A stretch of 64,000 nt of DNA, taken from positions 1-64,000 of the forward strand of contig JALLLS010000007.1 in assembly GCA_025094145.1 (NCBI GenBank), read 5' to 3'. Position 1 is the stretch's first letter. Each line of letters begins with the position of its first letter. The stretch comes from Spinellus fusiger (lineage: Eukaryota; Mucoromycota; Mucoromycetes; Mucorales; Phycomycetaceae). Below the pieces are notes generated by a model. That model was not told the DNA's origin. It saw only the letters and a list, made by a program, of their open reading frames with translations, and did no database searches. Shown in pieces: positions 46,306 through 57,863 of this stretch. Made by a program: the position numbers and the translations under genes.

Positions 46306-46683
46306 TAATAATAAAAAGATGAGAAAAAAGAGGCGACTCCTTTTCTTATTATGTACATATCAACTATGGAGCCCCTATATAAAATATAAAATATAAAATA
46401 TAAAATATAAAATATAAAATATAAAATATAAAATATAAAATATAAAATATAAAATATAAAATATAAAATATAAAAAGGGAAAAGGCCATTGAGGAAGAAG
46501 ACCATGCATGAGATAGAGAGGAGTCATAGGTCGACAGTAGGACTATGCTACTCAACACAATAACAACACTGTTAAAAGAGTCCATTATTATATGCTCATC
46601 GATTAGGTACTGCTCAGGATGACATTCATGCACTGGGAGAGTGTCAATGCATAAAGACGATGGGAAGAGAGTAACATTCTCTA
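46306..46683. other. Convergent 3' region between PPR and HAD-type genes
   Basis: 378 bases between two stop codons of convergent genes, dominated by the AAAATAT array. The two minus ORFs here (46242-46505 and 46364-46633) are translations of that array. Confidence 0.7.
46375..46475. repeat. AAAATAT heptamer tandem repeat
   Basis: About 14 perfect copies of the 7-base unit, lying between convergent genes in what should be their 3' untranslated regions. Confidence 0.95.
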
Positions 46684-47943
46684 TTATGTTTTATTATTAG
46701 TACTTTCATGGGTTGTATTCTCCTCTATGCCAAGTAGATACAGAAAATCAAGTTGGCCTGTGATGTGAAGTGGTTGTTTCATATTAATCCATTGATATCT
46801 GGCCCTTTCTATTGTAGTGTGTTCTGAGGGCTTATACCACATAGGCAATAGACTGTTGAAAGAAGAGGAGGTTGGCTGCTGTGGTGATGTGATCTTTACT
46901 GATAGAACCATGCCATGATGCCAACTGGGCCGTGAATGGGCAAGAAGAGTCATTTCTACTGTGTTTCCTATAGCACCCAACAGTGTTGTATTCTTTGAAA
47001 CTAGTCTTGTATTGACAAGAACCATATCACCACAGTATTCTGGTTGTTCTCTAGGCCAGTCTGCTACAGATATGCAGTATGGCTTTGGAAGGACTTTGTA
47101 GATGGGTTCAAAAAGGGCTTTTATCTGTTCTTTTGTTTCTTTACTTAGTTTGATAATGATACGAGAAGGCATTAGAGCCAATAGTGTGGTGGTGTTTCTT
47201 TGAAAATGTGCATTACAGACAGAGGCATGAGAATCAAGGATCTTCTGCACTGTTGCTTTTTCCCATTCTGGATTGTAGACAGGTCGAATGCCATGCACAT
47301 AATGCACAGTGTTTGACTTGATTCTTCCTGTCTTTTGTAGCTGATGAAGAAAGATACCGAATTGTTTGACGTGTTTAGATCGGTCATCCCACATTTCCAC
47401 ACGAGAAATACTAGGTACATTATCAAGAACATTATTCAGAAATGCATATTTAAATGTCATGGTAGAAGAGAACACAGAGGCCTCTTGGTGATAAATAAGT
47501 TGGTGTGAAGCACCAAGAGAGGTGCTGATGGGAGTGCTGGCTGTCACTGGATCAGGACGCAATCCAATGATATCAAACCAAAGGCCCTTGGAGGAAAGAA
47601 TAGAACAAAGAATAGAATAGAAAGGGTTATGGCGACGTCCTGTCAATAGTACAGTCATAGTCAAAGGGTCCTTCATGCTTCGTCGTACTTGTTCTACGAT
47701 ATCCTCGTTCCAAAACCCATGCCAGCCAGCTTCCTTGAGTGCTTCGGGGCTGCCTAGTTCTAGACTACGGATATCCCTCCACCATCCAGGACCTACTGTA
47801 TTCTCGGCATACACGGCCTTGATAAGAGAAGGGTGCCATAATGAAGTACTTAGCGAGGGAGATAAAAAGAGTGTCGAGTCAAAGTCAAATACAGCCAGTC
47901 GTGTGGGGTGTCGTGTGCTGGACTTTTTCGGCCGTTGTTTCAT
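46684..47943 (-). CDS. HAD-superfamily protein of the Swiss Army Knife RNA-repair-like type
   Basis: Single 419-residue ORF. HAD motif I is LAVFDFDSTLFLSP (about residues 16-29) and is followed by LW and GWWRD, the pattern of the fungal HAD_SAK group. Motif II is TVLLTGRRH (Thr followed by Gly-Arg). Later come FKYAFLNNVL and VEMWDDRSKHVKQF, the acidic motif. The C-terminal half (from about residue 240) has no motif that I can name; the family name comes from larger proteins that combine HAD and RNA-ligase/kinase-like parts. A phosphatase-type activity on RNA or another phosphate substrate is inferred only. It is convergent with the PPR gene across the heptamer array. Confidence 0.82.
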   Translation of the reverse strand: MKQRPKKSSTRHPTRLAVFDFDSTLFLSPSLSTSLWHPSLIKAVYAENTVGPGWWRDIRSLELGSPEALKEAGWHGFWNEDIVEQVRRSMKDPLTMTVLLTGRRHNPFYSILCSILSSKGLWFDIIGLRPDPVTASTPISTSLGASHQLIYHQEASVFSSTMTFKYAFLNNVLDNVPSISRVEMWDDRSKHVKQFGIFLHQLQKTGRIKSNTVHYVHGIRPVYNPEWEKATVQKILDSHASVCNAHFQRNTTTLLALMPSRIIIKLSKETKEQIKALFEPIYKVLPKPYCISVADWPREQPEYCGDMVLVNTRLVSKNTTLLGAIGNTVEMTLLAHSRPSWHHGMVLSVKITSPQQPTSSSFNSLLPMWYKPSEHTTIERARYQWINMKQPLHITGQLDFLYLLGIEENTTHESTNNKT

Positions 47944-49531
47944 ATAGTTTGAAGCATTGAACTGGTCTTGGATAACTCTCTATGCTATTCAATAGGGTGC
48001 TTTTCTGCTGATGGTACCTTTTGAGTGGGATGTGTCATTCTACCGAGGAATCGTGTGATGAGATTGACGAGCTGCCATTGATAAACTGTGTTCCTATATT
48101 ATTATTATTATTTAGAAGCCTCCCGTTTTATTTGCTTGCACGTCACGATATGATGTGTACAGAAAAGGCCAATGCCAATCAGTTGGATGAAAGATAAACT
48201 ACAAGTCATTTAGCCAAGAGAGATTTAGCAGCAAGCAGTTCAACTATCTTTTTTTTTAGCTACAGTTTAAATTGGTATAAGAGTATTAGTATTAGTATTA
48301 GTGGTAGCATTGGATACCATATAAGTCTATAGCGTTCATAGGAGAACATGGGCTCTATACCCAAGATCATGAATAAGGGTTCAAATCAACCTACATAATA
48401 TCATTAGCCTTAGCCTTTAGCTTAATTATTATATAAAGACAATCAATCGATTCTCACTGCTATTTATTGTACACAGATTTACTATAGGATAAAGGTTATT
48501 ACTTCTTTACTTTTATCTTTGAGAGTAGAATTCTCTTGGCCAGTGGAAATAGATGCAGTTCCATTATTAATGACTCTTGTCATTGCAACTTTTTCACAAC
48601 ACCATCCCTCCCTTTGACATGATAGTTTCTAAAGATTTAATAAAAGTAGATCATTAAAAGATCCACAATTATCCTTCACTAACAAAAGCACTGATAGGCA
48701 TCGATCACTCAAATGAACTCCCTACAAGAGAGAGAGAGAAACCTTGTTTTAGATGCAATGGCTTCATCACTTGCTTAATAGAAAAGAAAAATCTACCCTA
48801 ACTATTCTCTCTGCATGGTATAAGCTGATGTGTTCGGGTGTTCGGGACTTTTTGATATACGACAGTGATTCTTATCACCTTATTTCAGGGTTTAATATGA
48901 AATCAGGTCAACCGTTCTATGATCTTTGTTTGAATTGAGACAAGTTCTTAGTATTTGTTTGACAGATAACAAGAAGAAAATGGAAAATAAAAAAATAGAA
49001 TGATTCTCGATTGAATGATTAATGTCTCTGCTTCTAAAACACTTTCTAGTGGTTCTTGTATACTTCTTGAAACAATGCCTCGTCAGATCTCTCAGTGTAA
49101 TAGGTGACTGCATAGAAAGACTTAATAAAAGAGTGTCTCGTACAGAACAATCGTATCATAGCAACATATCATTGTTCTCAACAAAAGAAGAAAACAGTTG
49201 CACATGTCTCTCCATGAACTTCTTCCATCTTCCATCTTTTGTTGATTGTTTTGTATTCTATTTTTCCTGTGGCGGGTGGCACTAGTTCATATTACACATA
49301 GAAAAGAGGAGCCTGAATCACCAGCATATTATAGAAATGGCTATCAAAAATAATCAACACCAAGATCATTTGATAGGTTCATAATTAGTTGGTTCAGATT
49401 TTATTGTAACAATATAGTTTACACTATAAATACAGACGCAGCCAGAATAAGCAGTAAAATAACAATAATGGTATGCAGACAGTAAGACAGGGTGCTGTCA
49501 TCTGTAGGCATGAATGCTATCCTGCAGCTAT
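47944..49531. other. Gene-free AT-rich region
   Basis: The 5' flank of the HAD-type gene followed by DNA without supported genes. The small ORFs at 48753-49285 have no domain and poor composition. A GTATTA repeat occurs at 48281-48305. Confidence 0.45.
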
Positions 49532-50936
49532 TTACAGGTTCATCAAGAAACCTGCCATCATGGCAATAGCAGCAACACCAGTAGCAGGCTTGACAAATGA
49601 TCCAGCAGAGTTGCTACGTGATTGGCTAGAGACTGACTGTTGAGAAGTGATACCAGCACTGCTGGAAGTGGAAGCTGCACTAGATGTATTGGATCCACTG
49701 CTAGGAGTAGCAGATGGCACTATAGCAGCTGAGCTTGATGAACTGAAGACAGGTACAGAAGCAAGAGGAGGAGGAAGAATGCCAGAAGAGACAGTCACAA
49801 CAGGTGCAGCAGCGGAGGAAGAAGCAGGAGCAGCAGCAACAATGCTACTAGCAGAAGCAGAAATAGCAGCGGCAGAGGTAGAGGCAGAAACAGAAGAAGC
49901 GGGTGCGGGTGCACTAGCAGGAGCAGCTCCAACTAAAGAGCCAACGCCCCAAGGAATCTTAGAGCCTAAGAAAAACACAAGTCAGTCGATACAGTACATA
50001 TTAGTGGATGAATAATAGTATTGTAGTTGTTGGTGGTGGCAATCGCAAAGATAGACAGATATTTACCATCAGGCTGGGTTGGGTTGCTGGGAGCAACAAG
50101 AGTGCTGTTGGCACTAACGATACCAAAACGAGTGGTCCAAGCACTACCATCCTTTCCTATAAAAGCAAATCCAAATGAATAAATAAATGAATAAATGAAT
50201 GAATAAATAAATGAATAAATGAATAAATAAATGAATAAATAAATGAATAAACCCAAATAGATTGGTAGATATAAATGAACAAATAAAGTCATAGAAATAG
50301 CGTAAGGATCTATTTTTCGTCAGCTTACCGTTAGTGAACATGAAGAAGTAGATTGCAGAGTGAGGGTTGACAGTGGGTGCTGTCCATTTGTAGGATGTGC
50401 TAGTGGCACCATTCAATCCCTGCAGGGTATAATATTAATACACATCCACATCCATCACTTTTTATGTTTTTTTATATTCTTTTAAAAAATAAATAAATAA
50501 ATAAAAACAAAGCTTACTGTTGCAACTGTTGTAAGACGCTTCTGTGAAAGATTGTCTCCGGTCATAAAGTCTATTCAGCAGTAAATTATAAGATGAGACT
50601 TATTCCTAGATAATCCTCCGCTCCTCTCTTTTCATACTCCAATACTGAATAGAGAGATGAATAAGAAGACTTTCTTACCAATTGTAAAATTAGTCCAATC
50701 AGTTGTGATGCTAGGAGATTGGCCATCATCACCTAAATAAAACAATGAGTAGAAATTGTTGATAGTACAAATCTTCTTTTTTTTTCGAGTTATTTACCCC
50801 AGAGAATTTCATAAGCTGTTCCCTCAGTCCAGATAGTACCGGGAGATGGGTAGCTGGGTGCAATAATAGCATTTACAGTAGTAAAAGCAGCCATGACGAG
50901 GGCAGATGTTGCAAGAAGTGTGTTGGAAAAGACCAT
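49532..50936 (-). CDS. Kre9/Knh1-like GPI-anchored cell-wall protein
   Basis: Exons 50798-50936, 50679-50732, 50518-50570, 50329-50419, 50067-50156 and 49532-49965 join in frame to 286 residues. The protein has a signal peptide (MVFSNTLLATSALVMAAFTT). A Kre9/Knh1-type domain follows: IIAPSYPSPGTIWTEGTAYE, WTNFTIDFMTGDNL, SYKWTAPTVNP and TRFGIVSANSTLVAPSNP. A long Ser/Ala-rich stalk comes next. The end is a hydrophobic GPI-attachment tail (SAGSFVKPATGVAAIAMMAG, FLMNL). Kre9/Knh1 proteins are needed for beta-1,6-glucan assembly in yeasts; similar Ser/Thr-rich GPI proteins are common in fungal walls. The fifth intron carries an ATGAATAA-type repeat. The 49647-50015 plus ORF is the antisense shadow of the stalk. 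Confidence 0.93.
50165..50255. repeat. AAATGAATAA-type repeat in an intron of the wall-protein gene
   Basis: Irregular array of ATGA and ATAA tetramers inside the intron between 50157 and 50328. The two overlapping minus ORFs (49966-50416) are produced by reading through it. Confidence 0.85.
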
Positions 50937-53900
50937 GACGAATAAGAATAATAATAAATAAATAAATAAAAAGAAAGACTTTAGAAGAAGAAGAAAAGCA
51001 ACTTATTTTCCGGTGAACACTTTTCCTCACTATTTAAATAGAACCGGTGAACAAACATCAGCCAAAGCAATAAATAGACAAGCGAGCAAACAAATAGTCT
51101 GGCTATCTGACTGACTAAATGCTTGACTGACTAACAGTGAACGAGTGAATGCGTAAGAATACAGTTACCAGATCTAAATGAAAAACGCGCAAGGCTCTAA
51201 AGGAGGCATCATCTCGCGTGGTCAGCGGCTGAAGTAGTATGTTGTACGGCTTGAGGGAAAAAAAGATCCTAAGCGTACTACTTAATTGCAGATTTGAGAG
51301 GGTACTAAGTAACAATCGGTGTTATCGGGCTTTTCTTACTTGAAAACTATAATTGACATGAGTGGCCTTGTTCTGGGAATACAAAGAGATTGGTTAGTAG
51401 GGTCATTTATTCTCTTCAAGTTGCAGCCACTAAATTCTAGAAATCATAGGAATAAAAGGCCTTGATTTAGATGTAGCTAAATATAGCCACTCATCTCTTC
51501 TCTTTAAAGTGTTATCTGAGAACTATTTATCAAAGATTGCATAATAAGGCTCATACTATACCTATATTATTCTTGACTTGTAAATGTTTGGCTCATATAA
51601 GGTTTTGCAGTAATCAAATTCCAGATGAGAGTATTCGGCTCTACCGGATGAAAGAACCTGGAGAGGTAGGACAGGGCATTCGATATCTTCATCCTTGAAA
51701 GAGTCTAATGAAAAGGTGCATTTGATCATCTACAGGTCAAGGAAGGCCTTCATTTATTGAGTTCAATGTCCTTAGTGTCGATCTTTAAACAGGGCAGAGC
51801 CGATGTATATAATTCTATCAATGGCATCACCTTAGTGTCATTACGATTGAGACCTCTGTCTTCAATGTCCCGCATCAAAATATCATAACCATGCATTAAG
51901 TTAAACTCTTCACACTTTATGTATTTCTACATACAACAGTACAGAATTCAACAGTGTCAGAGCTTGTTAGACAATTGTCCAATGATGAAGAGATGGCTGA
52001 CTGTGTTACAGTTTGTGTAAAACCTGAGTCCTATTTTTAATGTAGAATACAGTAGAAATAAGCAAGAGCTGAGCTAAAAATACATTGAAATAATAATTTC
52101 CAGTAGTAGAAATGCTCACTACGATAATAAAGTTAGTATAGCCAAAACTACAAAGCAGCTATATAAGATAAACTTTCTGAAATCTTGATCAACCTTAGTA
52201 TAGATGTTATGGTAGATGTATCAGAGCAATTCTCATTCAAACAAGCCATGATCCTATTCATCTCAATCCGGTTAAAGGCTTGTTGGAATAAGCAAGCCCA
52301 GTAAGATGGGCTGGTGGAGGACAAATCCAAGTCAGACAGGTGACCACTGCAATATTTGGGTAAACAAACCTTAGAACTACAGTATCGACTAAAAAGTATG
52401 TACATTGCTTTCTAAATAAAATAAAAATAAAACACTCTTAAAAGTAATCTCATGTAAATCCCTTAATAATTCATACAGTTGTAAATTATTAGGAGATGAG
52501 CATAAATTTTAATAAGAAATGTGTTCACCAAGGAGTATTATATATCTTTTAACATATACACGTTGTGGAATTACTTTATCAAGCGAAACACTTGTTTATT
52601 ATAACTATAGAATAAATCAATAAACATAAATTTGTTCATGATAATACTTTTTATATTATATTAAGACTTATGGAATTCTATTCTGATTTTCTATTCTTCT
52701 ATAAAAAATAAAAGAGGGGAAGAAGGAAGAAACAATGCCAAAAAGGAGTAAAAGAAAAGATACACTAGTTTATATTCTTTTAAACATTATATTTTAAATA
52801 TATTTCTACTGTCAAAAATCCTTGCAGTAAATTAAATGTTCTTATTGATATAAATAAAGACCTATACTGTTCTATTCACATGAAAAAGCAGGGTGGGGCG
52901 TTGGTTATAAAGAAAGGTTTGTTGGTCTATACAAGTCTTAATCCACAGTTGAAAACTACATGAAGAGCATTATCTTAACAATCGTATACAGCTAGTTTGT
53001 GAGATAAATAATACATCCATTCTTCAATAGAGTGGGATTAATAAAATTATAGTTTTATTGTATTTGTTTTTCAAAAAGACAAGATAATGAATAAGATATA
53101 TATCTATTTATTTCAAATAACACTGTATTTAAAAGCTGTCTTTGTCTACTTCCTATTTGACACTTAATTGTGTAGGTGTTTTCTATATCCTGATCTCATT
53201 TTGACATTTCACAGTAAAAGAATTGAACTTATTTTGAACCAGTACATGCAAGGTTAACTGTGCTACAGGAAATACAGTATCTTTTCTCAAACTCGACTGT
53301 TTGGAAATACTATTGATTTAGGTCATGGATAAGTTACTCTATCAAGTTTATTTAGCCAGAGTGCTCAGCCCCAAAAGATAAGTTAATATCATATGAGTTC
53401 ATGAAATATAGCAAATGAACATTTTATGGTGGTATAAAGTAAGACAATCCTCACCAATAACCTATTATTAACTTGTAGATATTCTTTTCAAAAAAGATAA
53501 AGGTAGTTTATTTGGTGTGTCTACATGTTTAGCCCTATGTATTAGTCCAATTCTATTTCTTTATTTCAAATAAGTTTGTAGAGAAAATGGCTGTTGTTAG
53601 AAATGCACTATGTTATCAGATAGCGTATGACTTAGTATAAATCACTTCATCTGAAACCTTGGCCATTAAATAGTGTTAGTCAATTTTTTTGTTCCAGGCT
53701 CATAACAATGGTATGTTTTATTATATTAAGAAAGCTCAAACTATTAGCAAGCAACACATAATGTTTATGAACTGAAACTTGATCTGAAAATAACCGAGAC
53801 AACCCAATCTGTCCCTAAAGGAAAAAGACTAAATAAAGGCTTCATTCAGATTTTAATAATCCAAATTTCTGTACTATAGAAAATTCAACCGTTAACAAAT

Positions 53901-54052
53901 AGACATACTTTTCATGGCAGGACTTTATACATTAGATATTTCTGTTCAGAATTTTTAGTTAGAATATTGAAATGAAAAAATATTTCTCACAAATTTTGTC
54001 ATTATAGACGGAGTTTTTGATTCAAAAACAGAGTACATAAATAGGATACATA
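50937..54052. other. 3-kb gene-free AT-rich region
   Basis: No supported gene. A GC-richer patch at 51160-51310 and fragments at 51600-51900 and 52148-52405 look more protein-like than their surroundings (for example CSGHLSDLDLSSTSPSYWAC on the minus strand), but stops and lack of a known motif prevent a call. They may be remnants of old mobile elements. Confidence 0.4.
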
Positions 54053-54790
54053 AATACACCTAAAGATTTTTAGGATATAAAAGTAAATATACGGACAATA
54101 AAATCACATTATCGTTATGATTGGCTGATGTGTTTTAAAAGCCTTGTCAATGTCTAAATATGGTATTTCAAACTCTATTTGTCTATTAGCATTGATGATT
54201 GACTTTGCAATTAAACGCTATAAAATTAGATATAAGAAGAAATGAAGTCAATATTATAACTTAGTCATTACTATTCTTTTAACATGATGTGATATTATTA
54301 AAAAAAAGCAAAATAATAGAAGAAGGTGATAGACACTACCAAAGGCTATTCTAGTAATGAAAAATATAAGCAGTGTCTTCATTTGGGCTTGAGCTCATTG
54401 TATTTCACAAAACACCCATTGTATTGTTAATACATAAAGACTCTTTTCAAGTCAGTCTTAGGCGGTTTTCTATACTGTCAATACTGTCTAGAGTATACTC
54501 CTGAGCATATTCATTTATCTCCCAAGGATAAATCATTATAATTTTAGGGTATGGATTCTATTGCTATGAGGAATACACCTAGAACAGCATTAGCTATATG
54601 ATTATAATAAACACTATATTCTATTGATAATACAATTTGATAGTGAGGTATTCTACTAAAGAAAATAAAAATTGGATATCCACATATCTTTTGATTTTAA
54701 ACATAGATCCATTTAAAGAAATATCTTGGGTAGACGTAAAGGGAAAGTGGTGTTACTGCTTAAAGGCCAGAAAATTCTTTGGGTGTGAAG
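54053..54790 (+). repeat. TIR-repeat family R2, copy 3 (internally deleted)
   Basis: Starts CACCTAAAGATTTTTAGG and ends near TTCTTTGGGTG, whose reverse complement CACCCAAAGAATTTT closes the terminal inverted repeat. Compared with copy 2 it lacks about 420 interior bases at about 54300. It is the best-bounded copy in the window. Confidence 0.85.
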
Positions 54791-57599
54791 ACAAAGGTTT
54801 CAAGTCTTCAATTGGCAAAGAAATGCCCCTTGTTCTTTCAACCATAGAACGAATCTACTGTTAAATAGTCTTACAAGTGGCTACAAAGAAATACCTAATG
54901 TTCAACATCTAATTTCTTATTCTATAACTATTATTTTTTCTACTACACTCTATTCAAGCTGCTATTTTTCCATAAAATCCACGCACAGAGTCTTTGGATC
55001 TTCAGGAATAAGATGAATAGAGGTCTTCACTGTGGAAGATTACATTACTACCATTTCTAGTAAATGAATGGAGAAATGACCAACAGAAAAGAGGTATAGT
55101 AGCGGAATAAGAAATCAAAAAATTAAAATTAAATAAAAAGTTGAAACATCTTTCTATCATTATTTTGTTGAACATTCTTGGGATACACTTATCCAATCAC
55201 TGATAAATAAAGAAATCAATATTTTGTTTGACTTATTGAAAAACTAGAAACTTTATTTATGAGATTCATGCCTTTAAGGTCGAAGAGATGAATGAACACA
55301 ACCATGGGAAAGTAAACTCTAAAGATGAGAATACGACGGATATTTAAATACCATCACTTTTATTAATGCTGCTCTTCAAAGTCATGATGGTGTGACTCAA
55401 GACCATCCAAGTGTCCACTTATGCTTCGAGTTTAGAAAATAAGATCCTAAGCTATTCTGGAAGAAGTGTCTAGTGATTGAATTTTGTTGAATTTATATGT
55501 ATAGATCCTTAGCTATGGGATATAGACCCATAAGTACTTTGTATTCTATTTACTTGACCTGCCACACCTACTTTTATTGCTAGAATGACAACCAAGCTTC
55601 TCTGTTAAGCTATTTAAGTCTAGCTATTGATCCGGTGCTTTTATATCTGTTTGTATATTTCATAGATCAGTCTGTAAGTATTCTTGTAACAATAATATCA
55701 CCAAAGCAAGAGAAAAAGAAGAGGGTTGAATCAGTCAATAGTGTTCCTGAAGAATTTACACTAAGCAAAGTATATCTTTGGTCTGATCATCCTCTTTTGA
55801 ATATATTTAGTGGGGTACTTTGACCTACCTATACACTAAACAGCCTATATTTAGTCTGCCCCCAGCTGTTGATATGCCTCTTGATACTTCTTGGAAAAGT
55901 ATTATTTATCACAATACAACAATGGATGAATTTGTAGCCAACCAATGCTTTTTAGAGTTATTGTGTAGCTAACTTAGGCTTTTCAAAGCTATCCTTCTGC
56001 ATGGAGACTAAAATGGTGGCAATTTAACTATCATCACCTCAATTTAATAGTGATACAGAATGTATCTATTGCCACTATCATCACTCTATTGCGACACTTG
56101 GTACTGGAAGACACTGTATTTGAGAGGGGATACACCAGGCCAGCTTTAACCCTTTATTATTATTTTAATAGTGAAAGACATGAAAGAAATGAGAGTTGAT
56201 GGAGATTGCAAGAAGTTGTCCTATGGATAGGTGGACCAGGCTCACTTGAACATGGAAGACATCATAGATAGTTAAACGAAACTCTAAAAAAAACCTTAGT
56301 TCAGGCAAATAGCACTATGAACTTTGTCTTGCTATAGACAAAATTAAACTCATCTGATGTTTATTTTTGCTACCATCATACGACTATGTGAGAAAATAAA
56401 CAAAAGATAGCATTGGTAAGATTACTATAGATATTGCTATAGATACATAAAATAAAAATAAAGACTTGATGTTGGGATGTCTGTTCTGTTAGTATGAATC
56501 CTAGCAGTCAATCGATGGATCTTCTTTGTATTAGTTATCTGAATATGTAATATTAGTTAATTCATTTCTTTTGCTCACTATTGATGGCTACTCTTCTTCC
56601 TGTCATCATTATCCCTATTCTCCCTATTCTTCTTATTGTTGCCCTTATTATTATCTTTGCTATCTTTTGAATTATGAAAAACTTTAATGATAGGTATCAG
56701 AAGAATGAAGTAATATAATCTATTTGAGATATATAAACTCAGTCTACGATTTAACAGAGTGTACTCATTTTTATGTGCTGTCTTTTGAGCATAGAGAAGT
56801 ATGCTAGATATGTAAAATGATTGCCATAAATGCTGAGTGGAGGAGTTACCACACACCTAAAGGCAGATTCTGCTCATTCTTAGCTCTCGTTATTAATCTC
56901 TGAGAAATCAAAGGGCTATTGCCACCAAATTACAAATTATAAAGACAACTATCTCATGTTTTTTTTTGGGATCGGTTCCTTTATCTTTATCTGCTTATTT
57001 TATCTGTCTCATCATGGGAGAAGACATACCTTTGTTCCTTATTAGGTTTAGTTGGTAGTCCTATAGTGTCATCCAATAAATATTACCGTGGGCTCTTCCA
57101 TTTTTGAACTTCATGACGTATCATCGGGGATAGCAAGTATACTTTAGCAGAGGCAACCCCCTTGGTGGAGAGTTAAAGAAGTTCTGATATGGTTGGGAAA
57201 TCAGATCTATGCTATAATGCACAAAATTCATTTCACCATAATGAAATCTCTTATATGAACACACCACAGTATAAATGAGGTGATATGGTGTTGAATTGAG
57301 GAATTATTTTAGAGTGTGAGTGTGAGTATGGTTATTTGAAATATGAACTGAGTACAACTAATAGTCGATAAATACCCGGTGATTCGCTGTCTCCCGGGTC
57401 GGAAAGGTGCAAGGTCCGACTTTGTTATCCATTGCCCTGAATATGGTATTTTTAACTCAGAAAGGAAAGAAAGTAGACACTACAAAACCCGACAAGGATG
57501 TCCTTTTTTTTTTCTTTCTTTTTTCGTAATAGTCACTGTGAGGAGGGATCGGGTCCATAGAATTCCTATTCCTATATAAACCCTCCCATCTTCTCCTCA
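54791..57599. other. Gene-free region with possible old coding remnants
   Basis: No intact gene. At 55690-55960 two frames read SVNSVPEEFTLSKVYLWSDH and PPAVDMPLDTSWKSIIYHNT, and at 55990-56160 YPSAWRLKWWQFNYHH and VLEDTVFERGYTRPALT; these look like a degraded protein gene but I recognise no family. The last 230 bases (57370 on) are a GC-rich promoter patch of the 67-residue gene. Confidence 0.4.
57399..57420. promoter_or_regulatory. GTCGGA...TCCGAC inverted repeat upstream of the 67-residue gene
   Basis: GTCGGA (57399-57404) and TCCGAC (57415-57420) form an inverted repeat with a 10-base spacer. It sits in a GC-rich patch about 240 bases before the start codon, and shares the 8-mer GGTCCGAC with 38708-38715. 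A TATA-like CCTATATAAACC lies at about 57570. Confidence 0.45.
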
Positions 57600-57659
57600 G
57601 TTGTTTGATAAGAAAAAACAATATACACACCAAACCAACCGACTCTTAATATTCTCAAC

Positions 57660-57863
57660 ATGCCTGTCTTGCGTACTGCCTCTTTCTTGGTCATTCCTGC
57701 TGTCTCTGCTTATGGCATGGCTACGTATATCCGCTCAAGTGTTCAGCCTGCACAAGCACACTCTCACTTGTTGTCTCTTAATGATTCCGTCCGTGATGCT
57801 CAGTGGCGAAAAATCAACAATGGACTTGGTGTTGACGTTGGTCGTAGCTGTGGTGGCATCTAA
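57660..57863 (+). CDS. Small 67-residue protein, hydrophobic N-terminus, single exon
   Basis: The start CAACATGCC has a good fungal context. It follows a TATA-like CCTATATAAACC about 90 bases upstream and a C/A-rich leader containing ACCAAACCAACCGAC. The protein begins MPVLRTASFLVIPAVSAYGM with one short hydrophobic stretch (about residues 7-19). It continues with a polar helix (SLNDSVRDAQWRKINNGLGV) and ends DVGRSCGGI. I recognise no family; size and layout would suit a small mitochondrial or membrane-associated protein. The overlapping ORF from 57601 starts in the leader and is in another frame. Strong promoter features suggest a highly expressed gene. Confidence 0.65.
   Translation: MPVLRTASFLVIPAVSAYGMATYIRSSVQPAQAHSHLLSLNDSVRDAQWRKINNGLGVDVGRSCGGI

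Noticed and set aside
46242..46633. Two overlapping minus ORFs rich in YILYFIF
   Set aside because: Direct translation of the AAAATAT tandem repeat.
49647..50015. 122-residue plus-strand ORF, acidic and Ala-rich
   Set aside because: It is the antisense reading of the Ser/Ala-rich stalk of the Kre9/Knh1-like gene.
49966..50416. Minus ORFs rich in FIYLFI/LFIHLFI
   Set aside because: They run through a simple repeat in an intron of the wall-protein gene.
54637..54864. 75-residue ORF ending in R2 copy 3
   Set aside because: It overlaps the end of the repeat and is not open in the corresponding part of copy 2.
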